DNA of 64,000 nt from Listeria grandensis FSL F6-0971 (GTDB lineage: Bacteria > Bacillota > Bacilli > Lactobacillales > Listeriaceae): assembly GCF_000525835.1 (NCBI RefSeq), contig NZ_AODD01000008.1, positions 1 to 64,000 of the forward strand. Direction: 5' to 3'. This document shows positions 26,711-37,063 of the stretch, one piece after another. A program made the translations under genes and the position numbers. Each line of letters opens with the position of its first letter. Within the stretch, counting starts at the first letter, position 1. The notes below the pieces were generated by a model, which was given only the letters and a program-made list of their open reading frames with translations, was not told where the DNA came from and searched no databases.

Positions 26711-27787
26711 TTATTTTATAGCCCCTAACATTTCAAAAACCTGATCCAATTTTTCAGTTGGAACTTCCGCAAGCGCATCCCCGATGGATAACTCAAACCC
26801 GCACGTATCTCCAGGTTTCGTCTGTAAATACCCCGAACACCCTACACCCGTCTCCGCATGGATTTTTGCCAAGACCGGCTCGATAACTTCCACAGACTTT
26901 TGAAAATGAACATGAAACATATTAGAAACAGGCACTTCTGGCACCGTGCTCACACCATTGCAAGCGTTAAACCTTTGCGCTAACTCCTTCGCCGCCTCAT
27001 AGTATTGCCCCATTTTGCCGATGCGTTTATCAAAATAAAAATCAGCTGATAAAATATATGGATACAAACTAATTAAATCCCCGCCATAACGCCGTTTCCA
27101 AACCCTCGCCTCGTCCGTAAAGTCCGCACTACCAGCCAAGATAGCACCCGCGATACCGCCAATTCCTTTATAAAAAGAAACATACACACTATCAAACAGC
27201 CCACAAATCTCTTTTTCCGACTTGTTGTAATACGGTGTTACTTCCCATAAACGCGCACCATCGAGGTGAATCTTGATCCCGTTGTCATGACAATACTGCG
27301 AAATCTCCTCCAATTCAGCGAATGTTGGTAACTGCCCGCCAATTTCGCGCTGAGGCAACTCAATCAAAATACATGCAACCGGCTCGCTTAAATTCCGAAT
27401 ATCATCAATAGTTAGTAATCTTTCCGCTGTTCCAAGTAATAACGGCTCAATGGATTGCAACTCTTTTAAGCCATCTTGTTCATGAATTTCGAGATGAGAA
27501 AGCGGGTGATAAGCAATTTTTTTGTTAGTTTTACGATCCGCCCAAATCCGCAATGCAATTTGTTGCGCCATCGTTCCACTAGGGAAAAATACCGCTGTTT
27601 CCTCACCTAAAAACTCGGCGATTTTGCTTTCGAAATTCTCGATAACCGCGCCTTCCCCATAAATATCACTTTCTAGGCTCCCGTCGACCGATTGGAAAGC
27701 ATCTTGTAAAACACTTGCGTTACGCGGACCATGCTGGGATAGTTTGTACGTTGTTTTTTTGAATGAATCCTTTAATACATTATTCAT
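26711..27787 (-). CDS. Threonine aldolase / beta-eliminating lyase family PLP enzyme (358 aa)
   Basis: A fold-type I PLP enzyme of the low-specificity threonine aldolase group: SGTMAQQIAL (phosphate-binding turn), HPLSHLEIHE, the IHLDGARLWE aspartate that contacts the cofactor ring, and the Schiff-base lysine in SFYKGIGG. C-terminal domain is complete. The likely reaction is cleavage of L-threonine or L-allo-threonine to glycine and acetaldehyde. It is followed by its own terminator and lies just after a DUF998-like gene on the same strand (32-base gap). Confidence 0.88.
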   Translation of the reverse strand: MNNVLKDSFKKTTYKLSQHGPRNASVLQDAFQSVDGSLESDIYGEGAVIENFESKIAEFLGEETAVFFPSGTMAQQIALRIWADRKTNKKIAYHPLSHLEIHEQDGLKELQSIEPLLLGTAERLLTIDDIRNLSEPVACILIELPQREIGGQLPTFAELEEISQYCHDNGIKIHLDGARLWEVTPYYNKSEKEICGLFDSVYVSFYKGIGGIAGAILAGSADFTDEARVWKRRYGGDLISLYPYILSADFYFDKRIGKMGQYYEAAKELAQRFNACNGVSTVPEVPVSNMFHVHFQKSVEVIEPVLAKIHAETGVGCSGYLQTKPGDTCGFELSIGDALAEVPTEKLDQVFEMLGAIK

Positions 27788-27819
27788 GTGAATCTCTCCT
27801 CGTTCTTCAAATTGTAAGA

Positions 27820-28464
27820 CTACGCTTTTCTATGTTTCATTTGATCTACAGCAAAGATGACTATCGGTAAGTAATTGAAAAAGAAACTGATTCGCTGACA
27901 AAAACCAATTTTGTCTAAAATCGGCAAATCATTGATCGCAGGTATTCGCGCTAAACCATAGACAGCAGCAGATATCAGACTAATGATCAGCAAAACCAAA
28001 TACATTTTGCTACGGCTCGACAGTCCTTGTTTTCGATAAAGCAGCACTAAAAATAGCGGGAAAAGTAAAAAGCCGGCATAACCTAGACCTGAGCCAATAT
28101 TGTGAACCCACGTTGAAAAAGTCCACGTTGCTTGCTCTGTATCTATGCTGAATAACCCGGTAAAAATGCAATCTCCAATACCGTATAAGCCAATCGCCGA
28201 AGCCAGCAAAATAGCCAGTGTCCGCGATGTTTTGCTAAACGTTTGATATATTGCCGGCAAAGCTAGGACAAACAATACCCCAGACACGACAGACCAAACT
28301 AAAAACGCGCCACGAACCGGACTTTCCACGTCGCCAAACACACTCATAACCATTGTCATTTGGTTCAAACCCGGATAAAAGATACCCAAAACATAAGGCG
28401 TCAAAAAATCGCTTAATACGCCCAATAATAGAAAATAAAATCCATATCGCTTCAAAAACCCCAT
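27820..28464 (-). CDS. DUF998-like integral membrane protein (214 aa)
   Basis: Six hydrophobic segments and the start pattern GFYFLLLGVLSDFLTPYVLG, followed by YPGLN and a conserved GDVESPVRGAF loop, match DUF998 proteins in order and length. A basic tail (DQMKHRKA) ends the protein. Function of the family is unknown. GGAGGAG lies before the ATG. Confidence 0.75.
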   Translation of the reverse strand: MGFLKRYGFYFLLLGVLSDFLTPYVLGIFYPGLNQMTMVMSVFGDVESPVRGAFLVWSVVSGVLFVLALPAIYQTFSKTSRTLAILLASAIGLYGIGDCIFTGLFSIDTEQATWTFSTWVHNIGSGLGYAGFLLFPLFLVLLYRKQGLSSRSKMYLVLLIISLISAAVYGLARIPAINDLPILDKIGFCQRISFFFNYLPIVIFAVDQMKHRKA

Positions 28465-28598
28465 TCTTTCTCCTCCTTCCAGCCCCCCTGCTAGATACTA
28501 TCTTATCATTTACAACGCTCGGTTAGAAATCAAACTTGTAATATAAGTGAAAAAATTCCTGTTTCCATGGTTATTGTCGATAATTCGAAGCGTTTGGT

Positions 28599-29078
28599 TT
28601 ATTTATGATATGGTTCCCTACGATTAATCCGGAAAGCCCGATATACCTGTTCCACCAAAACCAATCTCATCAGCTGATGTGGCAATGTTAGCTTTCCAAA
28701 TGATAATTTTTCATCACTTCGCTTTAGTACCTCATCGCTAAGACCTAACGATCCGCCAATCACAAAGGCTACTTTGCTTTTCCCATAGGTAGCCAGTCGA
28801 TCCAGTCCAGAAGCAAACTCTTCACTACTCTTCTGCTTTCCATCGATCGCTAGGGCAATCACATGCACATCATCTGCAATTTTCGCCAAAATTCGTTCGC
28901 CTTCTTTCGCTTTTACTTGCACCATCTCTGCTTCACTCAATATTTCCGGTGCCTTTTCATCTGGTACTTCTGTAATCGTAACTTTTGCATACGGACCGAG
29001 ACGTTTTGTGTATTCCGCGATACCTTGAATCAAATATTTTTCTTTCAATTTCCCTACCGTTAAAATCTGGATATTCAC
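28599..29078 (-). CDS. rlmH: 23S rRNA pseudouridine(1915)-N(3)-methyltransferase (159 aa)
   Basis: The complete RlmH sequence is seen at the usual 159 residues: [24 protein letters not shown], the SAM-binding knot FVIGGSLGL and the C-terminal [20 protein letters not shown] with GEPYHK-like REPYHK. It methylates pseudouridine 1915 in helix 69 of 23S rRNA on the assembled 70S ribosome. The start is a GTG preceded by AAAGGGTG. It is followed upstream by a CxxH/CxxC protein gene, a neighbour pair common in Bacillota, and by a cluster of DnaA boxes. Confidence 0.97.
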   Translation of the reverse strand: MNIQILTVGKLKEKYLIQGIAEYTKRLGPYAKVTITEVPDEKAPEILSEAEMVQVKAKEGERILAKIADDVHVIALAIDGKQKSSEEFASGLDRLATYGKSKVAFVIGGSLGLSDEVLKRSDEKLSFGKLTLPHQLMRLVLVEQVYRAFRINRREPYHK

Positions 29079-29972
29079 AACTTATTCACCCTTTACTAAC
29101 ATTTTATCCACAGAATTTATCCACATACCCACAATCAATTTCTATATTTTGTGTCTGAACACTCGTTCCCCACTATATATATCGCTTTATTTTTACAGTA
29201 TCCACAGGTTATCCACAGATTTTGAGAATTGTTTACTAACTTGAATTCTGGGAACGTTTCTACCTCATAAACCCAGTCATCAAGCGCTTCTTCGATATGT
29301 TCTTCACAGCTATAAATTGGCTTTTTCAACACGATTCCTTCTTTCTTGTTACACAAACTGTGGATAAACCTACTCAAAGGATGGGTTTATCTGGACAGCT
29401 ACCTAATTATGATAAGTCGAATTAACCACATCGTCAACCAATACCTTACTCAAATTTAAACTTTTCTAATTAATTTGTCGATTTCGGGTCGCATTTCTAT
29501 GTTTTTGTGTATTTTCTTTCTAATTTCTATCATTTTTTAGATAAATTATTCACTTATAAACTTATCCCCAGCATTTTAGATTATTACGCACAGTTTATCC
29601 ACAAAATAAATATATATATCCACAGGTAAATCTATATTTCGTGCCCGAATATATGTTCTCTACGACATATTGATTCCACAAATTATTGTTATCCACAAGT
29701 TATGCACAGAATACTAGTCTTTATAGATTTATGTTGATAACGCTTCTATACGTTATGGCACAAGGGGTTTCGTTTTATATACTCATTATTTCTTATATTT
29801 TTATTCACATTACTATATTTTTTTGTGGATAACTTTCTCAACTTAATAGATGTAGATTTAGACGATTACAGCCCTGATCATTCTCTTCTACTCTCAGCTC
29901 GGCTTCATTTTGGATGAAACAGCATACGCCACTAGCATAATCTCTGTCTCTTCAAATTCTACCATATCCACA
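29071..29972. promoter_or_regulatory. Cluster of DnaA boxes beside rlmH
   Basis: Eight exact matches to the DnaA box TTATNCACA lie within about 730 bases. Six are forward, starting at 29104, 29117, 29209, 29595, 29689 and 29700; two are reverse, starting at 29359 and 29824. One-mismatch versions lie at 29071, 29082, 29198, 29546, 29562, 29584, 29616 and 29964. Several are paired 11-13 bases apart. The stretch 29400-29950 has no gene and is very AT-rich. No dnaA, dnaN or rnpA/rpmH lies nearby, so this is not evidently oriC; a DnaA-titrating or regulatory cluster like those known in Bacillus subtilis is the best reading. Confidence 0.85.
29135..29329 (-). CDS. CxxH/CxxC zinc-type small protein (64 aa)
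   Basis: The start is placed at a TTG (29329), six bases after GAAGGA, because family members begin here; the open frame extends 16 codons further. The protein has YSCEEHIEEALDDWVYE and, after a hydrophilic stretch, CGYCKNKAIYIV: a C-x2-H and a C-x2-C pair that should bind zinc. This matches the CxxH/CxxC protein family commonly encoded next to rlmH. Function unknown. Two DnaA boxes flank or overlap it. Confidence 0.8.
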   Translation of the reverse strand: MKKPIYSCEEHIEEALDDWVYEVETFPEFKLVNNSQNLWITCGYCKNKAIYIVGNECSDTKYRN

Positions 29973-30000
29973 AAAAAAAGACCTAGAATCCATCTAGGCC
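29972..30000 (-). terminator. Terminator of the beta-helix protein gene
   Basis: CCTAGA and TCTAGG arms with a five-base loop, followed by eight T on the minus strand. Confidence 0.88.
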
Positions 30001-30010
30001 CCATCCTTTT

Positions 30011-31773
30011 CTAAAATAAATACAGCGGAATCTTCTTTGTCGTTACTTTATTCCCGACCTTACTCGTTATCCAAATCCACTTTGGTTTCGAGCTGTAAAT
30101 CGGCTTCCAGTTGAAATTTATCAGTGCTTTCTTTCTCAGCGTTAATGGCTTCGTGAGCGCTTTGCCAGCACTGTCTTTCAGCTGAATCGTCTTAACTGAT
30201 TTGTCGTTTACAGCCCACATGATTCCACCGCTGATAATGCCTTTTTTGTAGCTGGGCAGTTGAACAACTGTATCTAAATTGCTCCCAACATGTTGGAAAG
30301 CGCGGCCGTTCAGTGTGTTTTTACCAATATATACGGTGCGAACAGTTGGAACGGGACGGATCGCGGTGCCTGCAACCACTTGTTTCACATTTTTACTAAT
30401 AATCTTATTGTTCGCTACAGTCAGAAACGCGGTGTCAAAATAGGTCAGTTTACCGTTAATCACTTCTGTCTTCTCGCGAACATCGATCAGCGTTTTATAG
30501 TATGTCGGGATGTCGCCGTTAATCCTAAACGTATTTTGACGAATCACAATCCCTGATGTCATCCTATTATCACTACTCCCACCAAAAATTCGAACGGGAA
30601 AACCAACATTTTGAGCGGTAAAATGATTGTTTTCAACTAGGATATATTTGGGTGGTGTCAGCGTGTTGCGCAATCTTGAGTTGAAAGTGATAAAGGAGAG
30701 CGTGTCTGGGCTATTGATCGTGACGGTATTATTGCGGTGAATAGCATGCTGGATGCCGCTCCCGCGAATTCCAGTGTATCCGACATATCGAGCGTTTTTT
30801 TACGCCCCATTTCTGTTCGAATTTTTTGGTTGTCGATAATCCGTTTTCCGTTGTTATTTTGAAGGTAGACACTATTTCCTGTCACAGATACGTAATTATT
30901 AGCGGGACCATAACTGTCAATTCCACCGTCGACCATTTGATCCGGCGTTATTTTAGAGACACGAGCGGCATTATAATGGTATCCGCCGAAACGCTCCATC
31001 CAATCGATGACTTTATTGTTGCGAATGTAGATTGGACCTCGGGCGGAGCCATTTCCTTGATACAGACTAATTCCTGAACGACCAGAATGCCGCACAATAT
31101 TTCCGTCAATTCGCAAATTATCTGTATAACTCGCCGTAACACCACTTTGTAATCCTGAATTTAATATTTGATTATTGGCTATATTTACGTTATTAGCCTT
31201 GGCGATACTTAATACGGCTGAACCGACTTTATTTGCGTTTAAAATCATGTTTTGCACCTGAATGTTGTTTTTTGTGATTTTTTTGTAGGTCGCGTGATAA
31301 TTAGCCGTGGATTCTGCCTTAGTCACCGATCCAATCTCGAGCAAATTACTCTGGTACACATGAACATCGTGCTGCATAAAATCGTATTTTGGCATGTTTG
31401 CATTGTATTGAAGCGTGAAATTCCGGATTTGCAAGTTGTTGACAGTTGTAACGCCCTTACCGGTTTCTGTCGTCATTGGCCCATTATTGAGCGTTATTTT
31501 AGAGTCAGCTGGATGGGTAGTTGCTCCAATCAGCGTGACATTTGATTTCAAAATAATACTTCCTGTCACTTCAAAATTTCCTTTCGGGATCGTAATAGCG
31601 GTTTTTGATGTGTTTATTGCCGTTTGTAAGGTTTGGGTGTTATATGCTTTGATTTCTGTCGTTGTCCCCGGTTTCAGATTTAATATCATAGCTTTTGCAC
31701 TTGTGCCCGGAATGAATAACCCGACTATCAAGCCAAACGCAAAACTTAAAAGAACTAATATTCCTTTTCTCAT
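30011..31773 (-). pseudogene. Secreted right-handed beta-helix (NosD/pectate-lyase-like) protein, frameshifted
   Basis: The ATG at 31773 follows GGAGG. A signal peptide (ILVLLSFAFGLIVGLF, then GTSAKA) leads into many PbH1-type repeats with asparagine ladders (NNVNIANNQI, DNLRIDGNIVRHSG, IYIRNNKVIDW). Near residue 328 the frame switches: the first frame becomes nonsense and a second frame continues the helix (RYVGYTGIRGSGIQHAIHRNN, ILVENNHF) to a C-terminal domain with WIWITSK at 30011. A run of seven A (plus-strand T7 at 30795-30801) lacks one base. Corrected length is about 587 residues. No catalytic set for pectate lyase can be assigned, and no anchor is present, so it is likely a secreted polysaccharide-binding or -modifying protein. 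Confidence 0.8.
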
Positions 31774-31951
31774 CTTCACTACCTCCAATTATCTAAAAAT
31801 GTATAATTTTTATCATTTATTAGAAACCTAATTTTCACCTTACATTTTATAAAAATGGCTTTTTTACTTATCTGAATCTATTTCCCCGTTCCAAAACCTA
31901 TGTAAACCTTCGTGTAACTGTGAACAAATGTGTCTAAATTGTGAACAAAAC

Positions 31952-32011
31952 AAAAAAACCGAGCAACGAAGGGGTATTAGCACCCTCATTACTCGGTTTT
32001 TGAAAATATGA
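31952..32011 (-). terminator. Terminator of the L25 gene
   Basis: A long stem with AAAAACCGAG and CTCGGTTTTT at its base and further pairing inside, ending in seven T on the minus strand. Confidence 0.9.
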
Positions 32012-32024
32012 TAAGGTTGAAATT

Positions 32025-32650
32025 TTATTGATCAGGAGTTCCCTCAGAACCATGTACCGCTTCTGGTTCTGCAACTTCACTCGTTGTTTCTGGCTCATCT
32101 GCAACACGTGGCGCAGATACGGTCGCGATTACTTCTTCTACATCGGTAATCACTTCGTAATCGGCATTTTTAGGGATGTCTGATACGGCGATGGAATCAC
32201 CAATATCAAGATCTGTGATATCGACTTCGACTACTTCTGGTAATTTATCTGGTGTAGCGGAAACGGTGATTTCATATAAAACTTGTTGTAAGACGCCGCT
32301 AGATTTCACGCCTTTGGAATCACCAACTAAGTTGATACTCACATTTGCTTCTACTTCCTCAGACATGTTTACCGCTAGTAAATCGATGTGCTCGATGTCC
32401 CCTTTTAATGGTCTATTTGGTAATCGTGTAATAGTACATTTAATTTTGCTCCGTCAACCGTTACTGAAAATACGGAATTTCGGCCGTTATCTCGAACTGC
32501 TTTAATAAATGTTAAAGAGTCTACGGATACTGGCACGTTTTCTGCCTTGTAACCATAAATAACACCTGGAATTCTACCTGCATTACGGATAGACGTTATG
32601 TTCGAATGCGGTTTTGTTTCTCTTTTTTGGACCTCTAATGTTGTTGCCAT
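32025..32650 (-). pseudogene. rplY: Ribosomal protein L25 / general stress protein Ctc, frameshifted
   Basis: The start at 32650 (GGAGTGA upstream) opens the L25 core domain: MATTLEVQKRETK, RNAGRIPGVIYGY, and LLHDYQID. The frame then stops, while a second frame continues LKGDIEHIDLLAV followed by the C-terminal Ctc domain (VEANVSINLVGDSKGVKSSGVL, LPEVVEVDITDLDIGDSI) and an acidic tail. Restoring one C at 32410-32411 (CC to CCC on the minus strand) gives a continuous protein of about 208 residues. L25 binds 5S rRNA; the Ctc form is a stress-induced version in Bacillota. A sigma-B-type promoter precedes it. Given the conservation, a sequencing error is more likely than loss. Confidence 0.88.
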
Positions 32651-32697
32651 AAAAAAATCACTCCACTCATTCAATTTATGTTGTACACCTCCATCAT

Positions 32698-32723
32698 ATA
32701 CCCTTTCTGAAAAAAAATGAAAC
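32698..32723 (-). promoter_or_regulatory. Sigma-B-type promoter of ctc/rplY
   Basis: On the minus strand GTTTCA (32718-32723) and GGGTAT (32698-32703) are 14 bases apart, matching the GTTT / GGGWAT stress promoter pattern. ctc is a classical sigma-B gene in Bacillus and Listeria. Confidence 0.8.
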
Positions 32724-32897
32724 AATAAGGGTTTACGTTGCGCTATTTAAGGCTAAAGATAAAGAGAATTCTTTTTAGCAAAAACTGTATCACAACGCTT
32801 ACATGTTTTTTATGTAACACTTTAGAAACTCTTTGTAGTTCAAGGTTTCACAAACGAAGATTACGTGTTATACTGTACTAGTAGATCGTATTTTTGA

Positions 32898-33851
<954 letters not shown>

Positions 33852-33880
33852 TACGTTTTGTTTCTGCTATAAATACTAAT

Positions 33881-34116
33881 AAAGAGTCTGAGACAAAACT
33901 CAAGATAAAGCAAAATCGCCCAACCCGTTACTTTGGGTAGGACGAAAATTTTGCTTTACACAAATCGAGCGAAAGCGTTTGAATTCAGGGAGTTTGGTGG
34001 AAGCCGGAAGCAGAGTGTACGATTGTACATGAGAACCGGAAGTCCGCTAAACTCCCTGAATCCGAGCGCTTTTCGCCGATTTATCTGGGTTATGTTCCAG
34101 CCCCTTTATTTTTTAG
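33881..34116. repeat. Long imperfect palindromic intergenic element with terminator-like end
   Basis: About 230 bases that fold back on themselves. The left end AAAGAGTCTGAGACA pairs with the right end TGTTCCAGCCCCTTT, then GATAAA with TTTATC. Inside, an AAATCG...AGCG...CAGGGAGTTT arm (33960-33993) pairs with its complement at 34045-34082, and the centre has CCGGAA...TTGTACA hairpins. A TTTATTTTTT tract follows the right end. It is non-coding. The end motif GGCTGGGACA-like recurs at 4531-4540, so this appears to be a repeat family. It sits between convergent ldh and an LPETG gene. Confidence 0.8.
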
Positions 34117-34130
34117 ACGTGTCGAATTAT

Positions 34131-36374
34131 CTATCCATTTTTCCTTTTAATTAGAACGGCCAAAGCAAATATCATCAAGCTAATTCCATATAAAGCCATC
34201 TGATTCCGTTTACTATCTCCTGTTTCCGGTAATTCTTTAATGACTGGATTTATCTCTACCCTCTCGTTACCTGGATTTTGCGTCACTGAAGTCATCGGAC
34301 GAACTATTATCGGTAATTCTGACACCATAACTTCTGGCGCCTTAACTGGTGGACTCGGCTTAAGAGGTAACACCGGTTGCTGAGATACGATTGGTGGCAC
34401 CTTCATATCTTCACGGCTATTCTCCTTTATGACTTGAACTTGTGTATCATTCTCGCCAATCTCAATGTCAAAGGAAACCGGAGTACTATCTAGCACATAA
34501 CCATTTGGTGCTTCTGTTTCAATAAAGTAATACCGACCGGGAATTAAGCCAGAAATCACTATTTCCCCGTTTATATCCGTGCTCATATCCGTAAACAGAA
34601 CTTCACCATCGCTATCATGTAATTCGAACTTGGCACCAGCTAATGGTACGGATGGATTATCTGCGTCTATTTTCGTCAGCTTGACACTTCCTCCTTTGAG
34701 TTTGTTCTCCGTCCCCAAAACAATTGGTACTGTATCGGCAGTGCTCACTGATACATAATAAGGAGTACTATCCAATATATAACCAACTGGCGCAGTGACC
34801 TCCCTTACCGTATAAGTCCCCGGCTGTAGCGCCTTCGAATTTAGCAAACCTGTGGCATCTGTCAGTCCTTCAAACACTTGCTCATTCTTGTCATTCAAAA
34901 TTTCATACGTTGCACCCGAAACCGGATTGTGCAGATTATCTAACTTCTTAATCTGAATTCTGCCGTCGTATTTCCTAGTCGAAACCGAATTCGAATAAAC
35001 CTGATCGCTCGCTAACATTAAAAATGCTTGATTAAAAAGTGTCTCGCCCATTTTTAAATTTTCGACACCCACTTTAAAACTCCACTCTGCTAGTTCTCCT
35101 TTCGGTAAATCTTTCAACAATTTGATTGTTAATTTGTTATCCTCAATCTTTATGTCAAATTTGCTTGTATCGTAAGCCTCCAATTCGGGCGAAATCATTT
35201 TCTCATTTAGCGGATCCGTAATAACTGTGCCCGCTGGAATTGCCTCCCCATCTAATAGTGATAATTTCAGTGTATAGATCACTTCATTTTCATCGTAGTT
35301 TAAAGTTGTTTTGTCCACGCTTTCATTTAAAACATAACTTGTTCCGTAGTGATTAATTGCCTGCACAGAAACTGATTTTTCAATCGCTTGTCTGTTACTT
35401 GCAACTAAGTTGGCAACATTCATCTGTACGCCCAGATTGGAGTCCTCTATTTTCAAAGAATACTCCACAAAATATGTCTCATCCGCTGCAATATCCCCAA
35501 AGTCTACGCTGAAGCGATTGGCAACTTTATCGTACATTATCTTGTCTGCAAATTCATCCGTTACATACTTATAATGTATCGCTTCTCCTTCCTCATCAAA
35601 ATCTGTTACCTTTAAAACCCTAATTTGATCCTTTGTCATCGAATCTCCAGGTGTTGACATTCGTTTAGATGATGCAATAAGGGATGTCCCCTGAGGTAGT
35701 TGATCCGAAACGATAACGTCCTTCAGTTCGGTACCTCGATAGTTCACTACCAATTGAAAACGGTTTGCTTCAGCATTTGTTGTATTTAGATTCGCAATAC
35801 CATTCTGATCAAAATCCCCTTTATACCACTTATCAAAAATAGGAAAAACTGGCAGGTGCTGTTTCTGCACATCTACACGCACCTGTTGTTGTTTGCCAGC
35901 ATAGGATACTGTGAAGGTTTGGATACTAGCATGCTCCCCATCAACTCTTATTATTGGAGCTCCAAACTTGATTTCGAATACGCCATTAAAGGCATCATTT
36001 GCATCAATTAGCTCCGTATTCATTGAAAAAATAAGGTTAAAATTAGTATCATCTTTTTCTAAACCTTCATACTCGAACGGCTCCGGAATGAGCATCTTTG
36101 TATTGAAATCACCCATATTATACACAATTTCTTTTGGTATACTAACAACTATATTTCCGTTATCTTCCAAAAAATCTCCTGCACTACCAAAAACATTTAC
36201 GTGTAAATTAACTTCTTGTCGGCTTTTTATAGTACCGGTAATCACCGAAATCGAGGCGTTCCCACCTGTACTTTCAGCCATCACTTGACCTTTTTTCACA
36301 TCCAGAAATAGCGTTCCTAATTGTACACTAAGTAAAGTAATCATAAAAATAACGATATATTTCTTTGCCTTCAT
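34131..36374 (-). CDS. LPETG wall-anchored protein with adhesin head and two SpaA repeats (747 aa)
   Basis: The ATG at 36374 follows AAAAGGGG at seven bases. A signal peptide (VIFMITLLSVQLGTLFL) leads to an N-terminal beta-rich head of about 420 residues with an isopeptide-type adhesin pattern (LVVNYRGTELKDVIVSDQLPQGT, YFVEYSLK). Two SpaA/CnaB repeats follow (IQIKKLDNLHNPVSGATYEI...EVTAPVGY and VKLTKIDADNPSVPLAGAKFEL...ETEAPNGY), then a proline-rich linker, LPETG, a hydrophobic segment and KRKNG. It is exported and attached by sortase A. It is a smaller relative in design of the 1,871-residue adhesin at 4550-10165. Ligand unknown. A TATTTTGTGA half-site lies 148 bases upstream. Confidence 0.93.
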   Translation of the reverse strand: MKAKKYIVIFMITLLSVQLGTLFLDVKKGQVMAESTGGNASISVITGTIKSRQEVNLHVNVFGSAGDFLEDNGNIVVSIPKEIVYNMGDFNTKMLIPEPFEYEGLEKDDTNFNLIFSMNTELIDANDAFNGVFEIKFGAPIIRVDGEHASIQTFTVSYAGKQQQVRVDVQKQHLPVFPIFDKWYKGDFDQNGIANLNTTNAEANRFQLVVNYRGTELKDVIVSDQLPQGTSLIASSKRMSTPGDSMTKDQIRVLKVTDFDEEGEAIHYKYVTDEFADKIMYDKVANRFSVDFGDIAADETYFVEYSLKIEDSNLGVQMNVANLVASNRQAIEKSVSVQAINHYGTSYVLNESVDKTTLNYDENEVIYTLKLSLLDGEAIPAGTVITDPLNEKMISPELEAYDTSKFDIKIEDNKLTIKLLKDLPKGELAEWSFKVGVENLKMGETLFNQAFLMLASDQVYSNSVSTRKYDGRIQIKKLDNLHNPVSGATYEILNDKNEQVFEGLTDATGLLNSKALQPGTYTVREVTAPVGYILDSTPYYVSVSTADTVPIVLGTENKLKGGSVKLTKIDADNPSVPLAGAKFELHDSDGEVLFTDMSTDINGEIVISGLIPGRYYFIETEAPNGYVLDSTPVSFDIEIGENDTQVQVIKENSREDMKVPPIVSQQPVLPLKPSPPVKAPEVMVSELPIIVRPMTSVTQNPGNERVEINPVIKELPETGDSKRNQMALYGISLMIFALAVLIKRKNG

Positions 36375-36670
36375 CACTAATCCCCTTTTCTAATATATTC
36401 AAAAAAATCTTACTTATCTAACTTTTATCTTTAAAACACGTGATTTCATCCAAGCGACGTCTTTTTGACTATAACATATAGATGCTCCACTTAAATTCAC
36501 AAGAAACTTAATTTCATGCACTATTTTGTGACAATTTTATGGATAGATATGTTTTTTTTAAAGAGGCAAAGTATCTCGAACCAGCTTCCTCATTTTTGTA
36601 TTTTCTAGTCGAATATGCTATTTTAGTGTCATGGCATTATAAAAATCAAGAGATAAGGAGGTAATAAAAC

Positions 36671-36991
36671 ATGATTTCGACTACAACACCAAGCATTGAC
36701 GGCAAACAGATTGTGGAGTATAAACAAATCGTGTTCGGAGAAGTAATTACAGGGGTCAATTTTATGAAGGATATTGGTGCAGGTTTGCGTAATTTCTTTG
36801 GCGGACGTTCGGAGGGCTATGAGCAGGAATTAGTTACTGCTCGCGAGGAAGCGATTCGCGAAATGGAAGAGCGTGCAGCAAAACTCGGCGCGAATGCCGT
36901 TGTCGGCGTGGACATCGATTATGAGGTGCTTGGTGCGGATAATGGTATGTTGATGGTGACGGCTTCAGGAACGGCTGTTGTTGTCTCTTAA
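36671..36991 (+). CDS. UPF0145 / YbjQ-family protein (106 aa)
   Basis: The sequence is a complete YbjQ-family member: [13 protein letters not shown], the [25 protein letters not shown] core, and [20 protein letters not shown] with a final TASGTAVVV strand. The family is sometimes called heavy-metal-binding but has no proven function; it forms pentamers in known structures. AAGGAGG lies before the ATG. It stands alone between two outward surface genes and ends at a strong terminator. Confidence 0.93.
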   Translation: MISTTTPSIDGKQIVEYKQIVFGEVITGVNFMKDIGAGLRNFFGGRSEGYEQELVTAREEAIREMEERAAKLGANAVVGVDIDYEVLGADNGMLMVTASGTAVVVS

Positions 36992-37002
36992 AACAGCTCA
37001 CA

Positions 37003-37053
37003 AAAAAGGATGAGATAGGTCGGTAGAACACTGCCGGACATCTCATCCTTTTC
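37003..37053. terminator. Bidirectional terminator between the YbjQ-type and Cry1Ac-VI-repeat genes
   Basis: A 12- to 14-bp stem (AAAAGGATGAGAT with ATCTCATCCTTTT) flanked by A and T tracts, between convergent genes. Confidence 0.88.
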
Positions 37054-37063
37054 TATTTTGACT

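Noticed and set aside
29330..29970. Possible chromosomal origin oriC
   Set aside because: DnaA boxes and AT-rich DNA are present, but dnaA, dnaN, rpmH and similar origin neighbours are absent; kept as a DnaA-box cluster only.
32835..32860. Possible Rex operator upstream of ldh
   Set aside because: A TTCACAA half-site is present, but the matching TTGTG half is three bases off the required spacing; too weak to annotate.
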